Source: Flemingiibacterium sp045644145
Lineage (GTDB): Bacteria > Bacillota > Clostridia > Oscillospirales > CAG-272
Assembly (NCBI GenBank): GCA_045644145.1
Contig: JAZRGK010000080.1
Coordinates: forward strand, 1-64,000
DNA length: 64,000 nucleotides
Direction: 5' to 3'
In this document: one piece after another, positions 16,276 to 25,539 of the stretch
Numbering within the stretch: position 1 is the first letter of the stretch
How the letters are laid out: every line of letters begins with the position of its first letter
Notes under the pieces: model-generated
The model's database searches: none
Told to the model about the DNA's origin: nothing
The model's input: only the letters and a program-made list of their open reading frames with translations
Position numbers and translations under genes: made by a program

Positions 16276-16314
16276 AGCCGCTTCATCGGTTAATCTGATG
16301 AAGCGGTCTTTTCG
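16276..16314. terminator. Terminator shared by nrdR and the converging GNAT gene
   Basis: CCGCTTCATC (about 16279-16288) pairs with GATGAAGCGG (16298-16307), followed by TCTTTT. The hairpin overlaps the 3' end of the minus-strand gene. Confidence 0.75.
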
Positions 16315-16901
16315 TGTTTTTTTAGTATTTTATCCACTTTTTCGCCAAGGTCGGAGATTTTAAGCGGCTCAGTGAACCATCTCTCGCGACAGTCCGTGTC
16401 TGGCTTTGTGCCAACGCAAAGCTCGAAAATGGCAACGTCTATCCATTTGCCGAACTTGTAGCCCACGAGATGCTCTCGCCCAACCTCGCGGAATCCAATC
16501 TTTTCGTGAAGACGGAAGCTTTCGGGGTTGGGGACGGTCACGATTCCGTAGATGTTTTTGCAGCCCATCTCCGTAAGCAGCTCGATAAGAGCGCCGTATA
16601 AGCTTCTGCCGATGCCGTGACCGTGTACGTCCTTTTTAAGATAAACGGACAACTCTGCCGCATAGCGGTAAGCATGGCGGACTTTGTATCGGTGAGCGTA
16701 AGCGTAACCCACACACTCGCCGTCAAGCTCGCAGACGATGTAGGGATATTCGGCGGAATATTCCACTATTCGATTCCTAAATTCTTCCTTAGAGGGTGCA
16801 ACGTATTCGAAGCTTACAGTGGTATCTTCCACCCACGGGCGGTAAATTTCGGCAAGCACCTCGGCATCCTCGGGGACGGCAAGGCGAAAGGAAACTGCCA
16901 T
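16290..16901 (-). CDS. GNAT N-acetyltransferase (phosphinothricin acetyltransferase-like)
   Basis: A 203-residue acetyl-CoA-dependent acetyltransferase. The core has the features of the PAT/Pat-like branch: FRLAVPEDAEVLAEIYRPWVEDTTVSFE at the N-terminus, an acetyl-CoA loop HGHGIGRSLYGALIELL and the C-terminal NPESFRLHEKIGFREVGR. This branch acetylates small amines such as phosphinothricin or methionine sulfoximine. A tail of about 35 residues after the fold (RERWFTEPLKISDLGEKVDKILKKHEK) is extra. It starts 2 bases after the pyrE stop, so the two are surely cotranscribed; the functional link is not obvious. Confidence 0.88.
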   Translation of the reverse strand: MAVSFRLAVPEDAEVLAEIYRPWVEDTTVSFEYVAPSKEEFRNRIVEYSAEYPYIVCELDGECVGYAYAHRYKVRHAYRYAAELSVYLKKDVHGHGIGRSLYGALIELLTEMGCKNIYGIVTVPNPESFRLHEKIGFREVGREHLVGYKFGKWIDVAIFELCVGTKPDTDCRERWFTEPLKISDLGEKVDKILKKHEKTASSD

Positions 16902-16903
16902 TA

Positions 16904-17575
16904 TTATTTCTCGCAGTACATTTCGAGGTAAGCTTCCATGCGCTCGCGAACCTCGTCGTTAAGCGGGATCTCGCCGTCGATCTCACGGCCATGCATGTGA
17001 TCGATGATCTCGCGGACGGTAACGATTGGGTGAACCTTGATGCCGAACTCCGCGCCTATTTCCTTGATGGCGGTTGTGCCGGACTGACCGCGCTCCATTC
17101 TGTCAACGGAAATGATCATGTGCTCAACCTTAACGTCAGCCGCAGCCTTAAGCTGGGGGAGCGTTTCGCGTACAGCGGTGCCTGCGGTGATAACGTCCTC
17201 GATGATAACTACACGGTCGCCGTCGGAAAGCTTTGCACCTACCATGTTTCCGCCCTCGCCGTGATCCTTGGCTTCCTTGCGATTGAAACAGTATGGCTTG
17301 TCAATGCCGTATTCGTTAAAGAGGGAGCATGCGGTAACTGTAGCAAGCGGAATACCCTTGTACGCAGGACCAAACAGAACATCGAAATCGTCACCTACGT
17401 TGTTCTTAAGGCACTCAGCGTAGTATTTGCCAAGCTTCGCCATTTGTGCGCCGGTCTTGTAGTTGCCGGTGTTTACAAAGTATGGGGATTTTCTGCCGCT
17501 CTTGGTAGTGAAATCTCCGAAGCGAAGCACGCCGCTTCTAACCATAAATTCAATAAAATCGGTCTTGTAGCTCAT
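16904..17575 (-). CDS. pyrE: Orotate phosphoribosyltransferase
   Basis: PyrE joins orotate to PRPP to give orotidine 5'-phosphate in pyrimidine synthesis. The 223-residue protein contains the PRPP-binding motif VVIIEDVITAGTAVRE (about 119-134), preceded by the FNRKEAKDHGEGG loop with the catalytic lysine region. TKSGRKSPYFVNTG near the N-terminus matches the substrate-binding region. Other pyr genes are not nearby. A promoter precedes it, and I see no PyrR-type attenuator in the short leader. Confidence 0.95.
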   Translation of the reverse strand: MSYKTDFIEFMVRSGVLRFGDFTTKSGRKSPYFVNTGNYKTGAQMAKLGKYYAECLKNNVGDDFDVLFGPAYKGIPLATVTACSLFNEYGIDKPYCFNRKEAKDHGEGGNMVGAKLSDGDRVVIIEDVITAGTAVRETLPQLKAAADVKVEHMIISVDRMERGQSGTTAIKEIGAEFGIKVHPIVTVREIIDHMHGREIDGEIPLNDEVRERMEAYLEMYCEK

Positions 17576-17610
17576 TTTATATCTCCTGTGTATTTAATAT
17601 TATCAACAAT

Positions 17611-17639
17611 AGTATATCATCTTTTTCTTCTAAAGTAAA
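17611..17639 (-). promoter_or_regulatory. Sigma-A promoter of pyrE-GNAT
   Basis: On the minus strand TTTACT (17639-17634) and TATACT (17616-17611) are 17 bases apart, about 35 bases before the pyrE start. Confidence 0.65.
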
Positions 17640-17725
17640 GACAATTTTTCAAATTTTACTGTACAAACGTCAAAAACTGTGATAAAATGACTATAGTAAG
17701 TACATGAAAGGTTGTTTTTTCATCT

Positions 17726-18211
17726 ATGGCTGAATTCAAGACCAATGTTTACCGAATATTTGACAAAGAAAAGCTGCCGTACACACCCCATACATATCCG
17801 CACGGGGACGAGGCGGTGGACGGAATGACAATAGCCGCATCTCTCGGCATCGCGCCGGAGAAAATCTTCAAAACGCTTGTTACGGTGGGAAGCGACAAGA
17901 ACTATTATGTGTTTGATGTTCCCGTTAACCGCGAGCTTGATTTGAAGAAAGCCGCGGCGGTGGTGGGGGTCAAATCTGTTTCCATGATCAAGGTTGCGGA
18001 GATAAATAAAATCACGGGATATGTGCGCGGCGGATGCTCACCTGTGGGAATGAAGAAAAAATATCGCACGGTGTTTGATGCCACGGCGGAAAGCTGCGAT
18101 ACCATGCTTGTGAGCGCAGGTAAGATAGGCTGGCAGATCGAAGCAAAGCCTGCGGATCTTGCCAAGGTTTCGGGAGCGACGTTTGCGGACATACTTTTGG
18201 CGCAGGTGTAG
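17726..18211 (+). CDS. ybaK: YbaK-type aminoacyl-tRNA deacylase
   Basis: A 161-residue protein of the YbaK/EbsC family, which hydrolyses Cys wrongly attached to tRNA(Pro). The pattern is clear: ASLGIAPEKIFKTLVTVG, a lysine-centred YVFDVPVNRELDLKKAA, and GYVRGGCSPVGMKKKYRTVFD, the hallmark loop of the family. It is transcribed on its own just upstream of the T-box-controlled pheST genes, divergent from pyrE. Confidence 0.93.
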   Translation: MAEFKTNVYRIFDKEKLPYTPHTYPHGDEAVDGMTIAASLGIAPEKIFKTLVTVGSDKNYYVFDVPVNRELDLKKAAAVVGVKSVSMIKVAEINKITGYVRGGCSPVGMKKKYRTVFDATAESCDTMLVSAGKIGWQIEAKPADLAKVSGATFADILLAQV

Positions 18212-18265
18212 TGTTGCCTCTAACTTACAAAATGCACGGTGAAGCAAAAAATTTCCCTTAACCTC

Positions 18266-18294
18266 TTGCATTTTACAAAAAGATGTGGTATACT
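18266..18294 (+). promoter_or_regulatory. Sigma-A promoter of the pheST T-box leader
   Basis: TTGCAT (18266-18271), a 17-base spacer and TATACT (18289-18294), starting the leader RNA near 18301. Confidence 0.7.
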
Positions 18295-18300
18295 AATATA

Positions 18301-18576
18301 AATGCGAAGACTGAGTTTGCTAACCGAACATCGGATGCCCAGAGATGACCGCCTTGCGTTTTGCATGGCTGTGAGCGGTCACATCCCCACGGTATGGCGT
18401 TTCCCTCACGAGCAGTGACGGTGAAATTTCACAGTAGCCGTCAACGACTGACTTCCGTTAAAAAGTTGCCGAGTGTATTGCTTGGTTTCAGGCAATAAAA
18501 TAAGGTGGTACCGCGGAAAACGCATATTATTATGCCGCTTTCGTCCTTAATTTTAAGGGCGAAGCGGCTTTTTGTC
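18301..18576 (+). promoter_or_regulatory. T-box leader controlling pheS-pheT
   Basis: The conserved T-box sequence AAGGTGGTACCGCGG is at about 18502-18516 in the antiterminator, followed by a terminator whose arms are GCCGCTTTCG and CGAAGCGGC (18534-18568) and then a T run. Upstream lies a long stem I region with GATGACCGC pairing to GCGGTCACATC. T-boxes read uncharged tRNA and allow read-through. By context the tRNA is tRNA(Phe). A TTC triplet occurs in the expected 3' side of stem I near 18400, but I did not prove it is the specifier. Confidence 0.92.
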
Positions 18577-18625
18577 GCTCCACCCACGAAATATCTATAA
18601 TTTCCATTCAGAAAGGATTAGGAAC

Positions 18626-19639
18626 ATGAAAGAGAAACTTGAACAGATCCGAGCATCGGCTGTGGCGGAGCTTGCGGCTCCCGATGCCGACCTTGAAGCG
18701 CTGAGAATACGCTTCCTCGGTAAGAAAGGTGAGCTTACCGCCGTACTTCGCGGAATGGGTCAGCTCACAGCAGAGGAGCGTCCCGTTATCGGTGCTCTGG
18801 CTAATGAAGTCCGCGAATATATCGAAAATGCTATTGCGGAAAAGGCAGAGGCTCAGAAGACTGAAGCTCTTGCAAAGAAGCTTGTTTCCGAGCGCCTTGA
18901 CGTGACCATGCCCGGAAAGGCTCCCATTGTGGGCAAGCGCCATCCCCTTGCGCAGGTGCAGAAGGATATGGAAGATATCTTCATCGGTATGGGCTTTAAT
19001 ATTGTTGAGGGCCCCGAGGTTGAGTATGATTACTACAACTTCCAGGCGCTTAATATTCCGGAGAATCATCCTGCCCGCGATACACAGGATACCTTCTATA
19101 TTACCGAAAATATTCTGCTCCGTTCCCAGACCTCTCCCGTTCAGGTAAGAACCATGGAGAAGCAGCGTCCGCCCATCCGCATAATCTCTCCCGGCAGAGT
19201 TTACCGTTCTGACGCGGTGGATGCTTCCCACTCCCCGCTGTTCCATCAGCTTGAGGGCCTTGTGGTGGATAAGGGTATTACTATGGGTGACCTTAAGGGT
19301 ACTCTTGAAACTTTCGCAAAGACCATGTTCGGCGAGCAGACACAGATCCGCTTCCGTCCTCACCATTTTCCGTTCACTGAGCCGTCCGCAGAGGTTGACG
19401 TTTCCTGCTTCGTTTGCGGCGGAAAGGGCTGTAAGCTTTGTAAGGGCGAGGGTTGGATAGAGATCCTGGGCGCAGGAATGGTGCACCCCAACGTGCTTCG
19501 CGGATGCAATATTGATCCCGATGAATACAGCGGATTTGCTTTCGGTATGGGCGTTGAGCGTATTACCATGATCAAGTACGGCATCGACGATATGCGTTAT
19601 CTCTACGAGAACGACATTCGCTTCCTTGATCAGTTCTAA
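18626..19639 (+). CDS. pheS: Phenylalanine-tRNA ligase alpha subunit
   Basis: The alpha subunit of the (alpha-beta)2 phenylalanyl-tRNA synthetase, 337 residues. An N-terminal coiled coil (about 1-85) precedes the class II catalytic core. Motif 2 is around RIISPGRVYRSDAVDASHSPLFHQLEG and motif 3 around GFAFGMGVERITMIKYGI. A Cys cluster, SCFVCGGKGCKLCKGEGW, lies in the insertion typical of this subunit. I chose ATG at 18626 because GAAAGGATTAG lies just before it; the frame is open back into the terminator. pheT follows 43 bases later. Confidence 0.96.
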   Translation: MKEKLEQIRASAVAELAAPDADLEALRIRFLGKKGELTAVLRGMGQLTAEERPVIGALANEVREYIENAIAEKAEAQKTEALAKKLVSERLDVTMPGKAPIVGKRHPLAQVQKDMEDIFIGMGFNIVEGPEVEYDYYNFQALNIPENHPARDTQDTFYITENILLRSQTSPVQVRTMEKQRPPIRIISPGRVYRSDAVDASHSPLFHQLEGLVVDKGITMGDLKGTLETFAKTMFGEQTQIRFRPHHFPFTEPSAEVDVSCFVCGGKGCKLCKGEGWIEILGAGMVHPNVLRGCNIDPDEYSGFAFGMGVERITMIKYGIDDMRYLYENDIRFLDQF

Positions 19640-19682
19640 GCCCGGAGTTATACTTTAAACAACAGACGAAAGGAATATAAAA

Positions 19683-22079
19683 ATGAATTTATCACTGAAT
19701 TGGGCAAAGGATTACGTCAGTCTTGACGGAATCACGCCCAAAGATTACTGTGACCGCCTTACTGCTACCGGCTCTAAGGTAGAGGGCTATGAGATTCTCG
19801 GCGAGGATATTGAAAATGTAGTTGCCGGTAAGGTTATCTCCCTTGAACGCCATCCTGACTCCGACCACCTCTGGGTATGCCAGATAGACGTAGGTGAGGA
19901 AGCTCCCGTACAGATCGTAACGGGCGCACAGAACGTATTTGCCGGCGCAATGGTGCCTGTGGCAAAGGCTCCCTCAAAGCTCCCCGGCGGAGTAAATATC
20001 AAAGCAGGCAAGCTTCGCGGCGTGCCCTCTAACGGTATGCTCTGCTCTATTGCTGAGCTGAATCTTACAACTCACGATATGCCGGGCGCTGTTGAAGACG
20101 GCATATTTATAATGGACGGCATTGACTGCAAGCCCGGCGATGATATCCACGATGTTCTGAAGCTTTCCGATACCGTTGTTGAGTTTGAGATCACCTCGAA
20201 CCGCCCTGACTGTCTGTCCGTTCTCGGACTTGCACGCGAGAGTGCAGTATCCTTCGGACGTGATTTCAAACCGCAGATTCCCGCTGTTACCTACGCAAAT
20301 GACGGTGACAAGATCGAAAACTATCTTTCTGTTGACGTGCAGAACGCGGAGCTTTGCCCACGTTACACCGCGCGCGTTGTAAAGAACGTAAAGATCGCTC
20401 CCTCGCCCCTGTGGCTCCGTATGCGCCTGCGTGCATCCGGCGTTCGCCCCATAAACAACATCGTTGACATTACTAACTATGTAATGCTTGAATACGGTCA
20501 GCCCATGCACGCATTCGACTATGCATGCCTTGACGGCTCGATGATCATCGTAAGAAATGCGGCTGATGGCGAAGTATTCAAGAGCCTTGACGATATCGAC
20601 CATACTCTTAACTCTACCAACCTCGTTATCGCAGACGAAAAGAAGGCGGTTGCCCTTGCAGGCGTAATGGGCGGCGCTAACTCCGAGATCAAGGACGGCA
20701 CAGTTACCGTAGTGTTCGAATCCGCAAACTTCCTCGGAAGTTCCGTTCGTATCACTGCAAAGAGTCAGGGTATGCGCACAGAATCTTCGGGACGTTTCGA
20801 GAAGGGGCTTGATCCCGAGAATACCATGCCTGCACTTGACCGTGCATGCGAACTTGTAGCTCTGCTTGGCGCAGGTGACGTGGTTGACGGCACTATCGAC
20901 GTATACAAGGGTAAGGAAGAGCCCTTCAAGATGAAACTTGAAGCCGCACGCATCAATGCGTTCCTCGGCCTTGACGTAAGCGAGGACTACATGAAGGATG
21001 TGCTTCGCAAGCTCGAATTCGGTGTTGACGGCGATACGCTGACTGTTCCCTCATTCCGCGCTGACGTTCGCTGCATGAATGACGTTGCTGAGGAGATTCT
21101 CAGAATTTACGGCTATGATACCATCAAATCTACAAAGTTCGTTACACCTATTACCTCAGGAAGCCGCACTCCTATGCAGAAGTTCGAGCTTCTCATGGCG
21201 GATACACTCTGCGCAATGGGACTTTACGAGTGCGAAACCTTCTCATTTATCAGCCCCAAGTATTACGATAAGATCGGTATGGCGGAGAACGACGCTCGCC
21301 GCAAGTCTATCGTTATCTCCAATCCTCTGGGTGAGGATACCAGCGTAATGCGCACCACTGCTATTCCTTCAATGCTTGAGGTGCTTTCAAGAAACAACAA
21401 TTACCATGACGGGAAGACCGCTCTTTATGAGATGGCGAAGATATATATTCCCGACGAAGATCCCACAAAGCTTCCCGAGGAGCGCCGCCGCATAACTGTA
21501 GGCTTCTTCCGCGACGGAGATTTCTACACCTTAAAGGGCATGTGCGACAGACTTCTCGATAAAGCAGGCATTGCCGATGCTGCATATGTGGCAGAGCGTG
21601 AGAATGCCGCGTTCCATCCCGGAAGATGCGCTAATATCATATGCTCTGACGGCACGATGCTCGGTACTATGGGTGAGATTCATCCTGCGGTTTCCGGTGG
21701 CTATGAGATAGACGTGCCCGTATACGTTGCAGACCTTGATTTCGAGAATTTGTTTGCAAAAGCAAATCTTACAAAGCAGTTTAAGGCGCTTCCCAAGTTC
21801 CCGGCGACCACACGCGACTTCGCGTTCGTATGCGACGATGAGCTTGAGGTTGGCGCGATCGAAGCTGTCATGAGGAAAGCCGGCGGCAAGACTGTAGAGG
21901 ATGTTAAGCTCTTTGACGTATACCGCGGCAAACAGCTCGGCGAGGGCAAGAAGAGCGTAGCATTCAAGGTTATTCTCCGTGCTCCTGACCGCACTCTTAC
22001 CGATGAGGAAGCGGATAAGACCTCGAAGAAGATACTCACACTCCTCGAGCGCGAGCTGGGAATAACCCTCAGAGCATAA
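19683..22079 (+). CDS. pheT: Phenylalanine-tRNA ligase beta subunit
   Basis: The beta subunit, 798 residues, which positions tRNA(Phe) and edits Tyr-tRNA(Phe). In order it shows an EMAP/tRNA-binding domain (about 40-150; VVAGKVISLERHPDSDHLWVCQIDVG), the B3/B4 editing region (DIVDITNYVMLEYGQPMHAFDY), the B5 domain (about 405-475), the catalytic-like core and a C-terminal anticodon-binding ferredoxin-fold domain (KFPATTRDFAFVCDDELEVGAI to the end). Length matches the family. It forms an operon with pheS under T-box control. Confidence 0.96.
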   Translation: MNLSLNWAKDYVSLDGITPKDYCDRLTATGSKVEGYEILGEDIENVVAGKVISLERHPDSDHLWVCQIDVGEEAPVQIVTGAQNVFAGAMVPVAKAPSKLPGGVNIKAGKLRGVPSNGMLCSIAELNLTTHDMPGAVEDGIFIMDGIDCKPGDDIHDVLKLSDTVVEFEITSNRPDCLSVLGLARESAVSFGRDFKPQIPAVTYANDGDKIENYLSVDVQNAELCPRYTARVVKNVKIAPSPLWLRMRLRASGVRPINNIVDITNYVMLEYGQPMHAFDYACLDGSMIIVRNAADGEVFKSLDDIDHTLNSTNLVIADEKKAVALAGVMGGANSEIKDGTVTVVFESANFLGSSVRITAKSQGMRTESSGRFEKGLDPENTMPALDRACELVALLGAGDVVDGTIDVYKGKEEPFKMKLEAARINAFLGLDVSEDYMKDVLRKLEFGVDGDTLTVPSFRADVRCMNDVAEEILRIYGYDTIKSTKFVTPITSGSRTPMQKFELLMADTLCAMGLYECETFSFISPKYYDKIGMAENDARRKSIVISNPLGEDTSVMRTTAIPSMLEVLSRNNNYHDGKTALYEMAKIYIPDEDPTKLPEERRRITVGFFRDGDFYTLKGMCDRLLDKAGIADAAYVAERENAAFHPGRCANIICSDGTMLGTMGEIHPAVSGGYEIDVPVYVADLDFENLFAKANLTKQFKALPKFPATTRDFAFVCDDELEVGAIEAVMRKAGGKTVEDVKLFDVYRGKQLGEGKKSVAFKVILRAPDRTLTDEEADKTSKKILTLLERELGITLRA

Positions 22080-22111
22080 GTTCGTTTCACACGTCGAAAG
22101 GAGCGGTTCAG

Positions 22112-22972
22112 GTGAGAATATCAACTGAGATAAAATCTATAGCTGAAATTGTTGGCGGCGAAAAGGCTGTTGAATATTGCGCCAAGGCAGGATTTGACGC
22201 GTGGGATTTCTCTTTGAACGATATGGTAAACTACGACCGGTCGGCAGGGCGTGTTATGGACAATCCCCATCCGCTTGGGGGCAATTACCTTGCTTATGCG
22301 AGAAAGCTTAGGCAAGTCGGTCTTGACAATGGTATTGTGTGCAATCAGTCACATGCGCCGTTTCCGGTAAAGGTGCCGGAAATACGCGATGCCTTGAGGC
22401 GTGCCATTGAGTGTACAGCCGAAGCGGGCGGCGAGATTTGCGTTATCCACCCGGATAACGACAAATCCCCCGAGGAGAATGCGGAGATGTATTTTGACCT
22501 TCTCCCATTTGCGAAATCCCACTGCGTGAAGATAGCTACCGAAAATATGTGGAACTGGGATCTTAAAGCAAATCACTCCTGCTTTGCCGCATGTGCCACT
22601 CCCGCAAGCTTCAACGCGCACCTCGATGCAGTAAACGATGATTATTTCGTTGCTTGTCTTGATATCGGTCATGCGGAAATGCTCGGTTCGGATACATCGG
22701 CGGTAGAGATGATAAAAGCACTTGGTAATCGTCTTGCCGCTCTGCATATCCACGACAACAACAAGCTGGATGACTCTCACCAGATTCCCGGATCTATGGA
22801 TATTGACTTTGATGCTATGGTGAAAGCGCTTCACGAAATAGGCTACAACGGCTATTTTACGCTTGAGGCGAATTGCTATCTCAGAAAATTTAATGCCGAT
22901 AATGCATTTGAGGGGATAAAGAACCTTGCTGCTTCCGCGAGGGCACTTGCGGATAAGTTTGACGCTATGTAA
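22112..22972 (+). CDS. Sugar phosphate isomerase/epimerase family protein
   Basis: A 286-residue TIM-barrel protein of the xylose-isomerase-like (AP endonuclease 2) family. It has the metal-ligand pattern of the group: CVIHPD, a Glu in KIATENMWNWD, DIGHAEM and LAALHIHDNNKLDDSHQIPGSMDIDFDAM. These enzymes interconvert keto-sugars or act on inositols, and the substrate cannot be predicted. The start is GTG at 22112, 32 bases after pheT with GAAAGGAG upstream, so it may be read from the pheST transcript. A strong terminator follows. Confidence 0.88.
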   Translation: MRISTEIKSIAEIVGGEKAVEYCAKAGFDAWDFSLNDMVNYDRSAGRVMDNPHPLGGNYLAYARKLRQVGLDNGIVCNQSHAPFPVKVPEIRDALRRAIECTAEAGGEICVIHPDNDKSPEENAEMYFDLLPFAKSHCVKIATENMWNWDLKANHSCFAACATPASFNAHLDAVNDDYFVACLDIGHAEMLGSDTSAVEMIKALGNRLAALHIHDNNKLDDSHQIPGSMDIDFDAMVKALHEIGYNGYFTLEANCYLRKFNADNAFEGIKNLAASARALADKFDAM

Positions 22973-22978
22973 GATTGT

Positions 22979-23016
22979 GGCGCACCCGTGATTCCACGGG
23001 TGCGCCGATATTTTTG
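22979..23016 (+). terminator. Terminator of the pheST-isomerase unit
   Basis: GGCGCACCCGTG pairs with CACGGGTGCGCC across a short loop, followed by GATATTTTT. Confidence 0.85.
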
Positions 23017-23108
23017 GCTGTGAATCCGAATTTTTAGCGTAACTTGAAGAATTTTCTTGAGAAATTCAGCTTTTTTGCGTCATGCTGTGCTTTTTTATAC
23101 ATTTGTTG

Positions 23109-23137
23109 TTGACATATGCCACAAAAAATCGTATAAT
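23109..23137 (+). promoter_or_regulatory. Consensus sigma-A promoter of the phosphoesterase-ahcY unit
   Basis: TTGACA (23109-23114), a 17-base spacer and TATAAT (23132-23137) form a perfect consensus. Confidence 0.85.
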
Positions 23138-23200
23138 AAATATATATGTATTAAAATTGGGCGAAGTGTTTGTTTTAAGCCCGAGGAAAGGCGGACGGCG

Positions 23201-24070
23201 ATGAAATTTGCGGTCATATCGGATATTCACTCCAATTTTATGGCGCTTGAAAACGCGCTGTGCGTCATTGAGGAAATGCGCCGCACGGGGCATGGCGTAG
23301 ATGGAATAATTTTTCTCGGCGACTATCTTACCGATTTCCCCTATCCGCAGAACACTCTTCGCCTGCTTGATGAGTGTGCGGCCGAATTCCCATGCTATTT
23401 TGTGCGCGGGAATCGAGAGGATTACCTTATCCGTCACAGATATGCTCCGGACGACGGATGGAGTCATACATCAAGCAGCGGTTCACTTCTTTATACATAC
23501 GAGAATCTGACGGACGCAGACCTTGACAAGCTGGAATCCTTGCCTATATGCCTTGATGTGGATATGGGTGATTCCCCTGCAGTAACTGCCTGCCACGGCT
23601 CGCCTCAGAATAACAAGGAATGGATAATGAACCGTCCGCAGCTTATTGATAAGTACACGGCTGAAATCCGCGGAGATGTTTTGATTTGCGGACATACTCA
23701 TCGCGGCGGTGTGGTTGAAGCCAACGGCAAGCGCGTTATATTTTGCCCAAGTATCGGACTTCCTCAGGACAGGCATCGCGGTTCACGCATGCTGATACTT
23801 GAATCAAGGCGCGGCGTGTGGCGCTACAACTCGGTGACGGTGGGATACGACAAACAAAAGATGCTTTCTGAATTCCATCGCAGCGGACTTTATGAAAAAT
23901 CGGGAATATGGGCAAGGTGTATAATCAAGTCTATGTTTGACGAGCATGATCATGCGGCAAGATGCGTGGCGCTTGCATGGCGAATAGCGACGGCGGATGG
24001 CTTTCCCGGGGGGCAGGTGCTTCCCGAAAAATATTGGATCGCGGCGGCGAAAGAACTTTCACTTATATAA
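23201..24070 (+). CDS. Metallophosphoesterase
   Basis: A 289-residue calcineurin-type phosphoesterase of the YfcE/predicted-phosphodiesterase class. The metal-binding motifs follow in order: ISDIHSN, FLGDYLTD, VRGNRED, CHGSPQ and CGHTHRGG. A C-terminal extension of about 90 residues after the domain (from GYDKQKMLSEF) is helical and of unknown role. ATG at 23201 is preceded by GAGGAAAGG; the frame is open further upstream but contains the promoter. ahcY follows 26 bases later. Confidence 0.88.
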   Translation: MKFAVISDIHSNFMALENALCVIEEMRRTGHGVDGIIFLGDYLTDFPYPQNTLRLLDECAAEFPCYFVRGNREDYLIRHRYAPDDGWSHTSSSGSLLYTYENLTDADLDKLESLPICLDVDMGDSPAVTACHGSPQNNKEWIMNRPQLIDKYTAEIRGDVLICGHTHRGGVVEANGKRVIFCPSIGLPQDRHRGSRMLILESRRGVWRYNSVTVGYDKQKMLSEFHRSGLYEKSGIWARCIIKSMFDEHDHAARCVALAWRIATADGFPGGQVLPEKYWIAAAKELSLI

Positions 24071-24096
24071 ATTATAATTTTTTAGGGAGAATAAAA

Positions 24097-25338
24097 ATGA
24101 GCAGTATTAAGGACATATCACTTGCAAAGAGCGGACATGATAAAATAAATTGGGTTAAAAGCTACATGCCCGTGCTTAATATCATCAACGAGCAGTTTAC
24201 AAAAGAAAAGCCTTTTGCAGGCAAAAAGATCTCCATGTCTATACACCTCGAGGCTAAGACGGCATATCTTGCTATTACTCTTGCGGCGGGCGGCGCAGAG
24301 GTTTATGTAACCGGCTGTAATCCGCTGTCCACCCAGGACGATGTTGCGGCGGCTCTCGTTGACCTCGGTTTTGAGGTTAACGCATGGCGCGGTGTTACGG
24401 ATGCAGAGTATGAGGAGCATCTTAAAAAGACGCTTTCCCTTTGCCCCGATGTTATGATAGACGACGGAGGCGACCTTACACATTTGCTCCACGGCGAGTG
24501 CCGCGAGTACGGCAAGAATCTTATCGGCGGATGCGAGGAAACCACTACCGGCATCCACAGACTGTTCGCACGTCAGGCGGCAGGACTTCTTGACTACACC
24601 ATGATCGACGTAAATGATGCGGACTGCAAGCATCTTTTCGACAACCGCTACGGCACGGGTCAGTCCACTCTTGACGGTATTATGAATTCCACCAACCTTA
24701 TTATCGCAGGCAAAACTGTTGTTGTGGCAGGCTATGGCTGGTGCGGTAAGGGCGTTGCTATGCGCGCAAAGGGCATGGGCGCAAATGTTATTGTTACCGA
24801 GATCGATCCCGTAAAGGGCATCGAAGCGGTGATGGACGGCTTCCGCGTAATGACCATGGATGAGGCTTGTTCGCTTGGCGATCTGTTCATTACAGTAACC
24901 GGATGCAAGGATGTTATCAGAGCCGAGCATTTCGAGAAGATGAAGGATGGCGTGCTCCTTGCTAACAGCGGGCATTTCGACGTTGAAATTGACAAGATGG
25001 CTCTCGGAAAGATGGCGAAAAAGCAGTGGGAGCGCAAGCCTAACATCATGGGCTACGAAATGGCAGACGGCAGAATTATAAATCTGCTTGCAGAGGGACG
25101 TCTTGTAAATCTTGCGGCAGGAAACGGTCATCCGGCGGAAATTATGGATATGAGCTTCGCAATTCAGGCTAAGAGCCTTGAGTATCTTGTGAAGAATGCA
25201 GGTAAGCTTGAGAAGAAGGTATATCAGGTGCCCCGCGAAATAGACAACGAGGTAGCCGCGCTCAAGCTTCGTGCTCTCGGCGCTTCTCTTGAAGTGCTCA
25301 GCGAGGAGCAGAAGGAATACCTTGCGAAGGTTGACTGA
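24097..25338 (+). CDS. ahcY: Adenosylhomocysteinase
   Basis: Splits S-adenosylhomocysteine into adenosine and homocysteine, recycling the product of methyltransferases. The 413-residue protein has the substrate region DDGGDLTHLLHGE, the family motif GGCEETTTGIHRL, and the NAD-binding signature VVVAGYGWCGKGVAMRAKGMGANVIVTEIDP (about 209-239), followed by GHFDVEID and AAGNGHPAEIMDMSF. It is at the short end for the family and lacks the C-terminal ...YRY seen in many bacterial forms, as in other short bacterial and archaeal members. ATG at 24097 follows TTAGGGAGA. Confidence 0.95.
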   Translation: MSSIKDISLAKSGHDKINWVKSYMPVLNIINEQFTKEKPFAGKKISMSIHLEAKTAYLAITLAAGGAEVYVTGCNPLSTQDDVAAALVDLGFEVNAWRGVTDAEYEEHLKKTLSLCPDVMIDDGGDLTHLLHGECREYGKNLIGGCEETTTGIHRLFARQAAGLLDYTMIDVNDADCKHLFDNRYGTGQSTLDGIMNSTNLIIAGKTVVVAGYGWCGKGVAMRAKGMGANVIVTEIDPVKGIEAVMDGFRVMTMDEACSLGDLFITVTGCKDVIRAEHFEKMKDGVLLANSGHFDVEIDKMALGKMAKKQWERKPNIMGYEMADGRIINLLAEGRLVNLAAGNGHPAEIMDMSFAIQAKSLEYLVKNAGKLEKKVYQVPREIDNEVAALKLRALGASLEVLSEEQKEYLAKVD

Positions 25339-25353
25339 TTATGTATTGCTTAC

Positions 25354-25386
25354 GGGACTGCACACGGTGGTGTGCAGTCCTTTTGT
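25354..25386 (+). terminator. Terminator of ahcY
   Basis: GGACTGCACAC (25355-25365) pairs with GTGTGCAGTCC (25370-25380), followed by TTTT. Confidence 0.85.
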
Positions 25387-25460
25387 ACTAAAAAGATATG
25401 GCAATACACTGTGTTTCCAAAATGTTCAAACAAAATAAACAAAAAATTAAAAGATATCAT

Positions 25461-25500
25461 CGAACAACCGTTTGCTTTTTTGCAAAAAGTATGGTATAAT
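25461..25500 (+). promoter_or_regulatory. lexA promoter with SOS box
   Basis: CGAACAACCGTTTG (25461-25474) fits the Gram-positive LexA box CGAAC-N4-GTTYG. It overlaps the -35 box TTGCTT (25472-25477) of a 17-base-spaced promoter with TATAAT at 25495-25500. LexA bound there would block its own transcription. Confidence 0.8.
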
Positions 25501-25539
25501 TATTCTGTAAACATAAAAAACAAAAGCGGAGGTGCCGTT

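Noticed and set aside
16796..17638. A 280-codon plus-strand frame across pyrE
   Set aside because: Antisense to pyrE, whose PRPP-binding motif is unmistakable.
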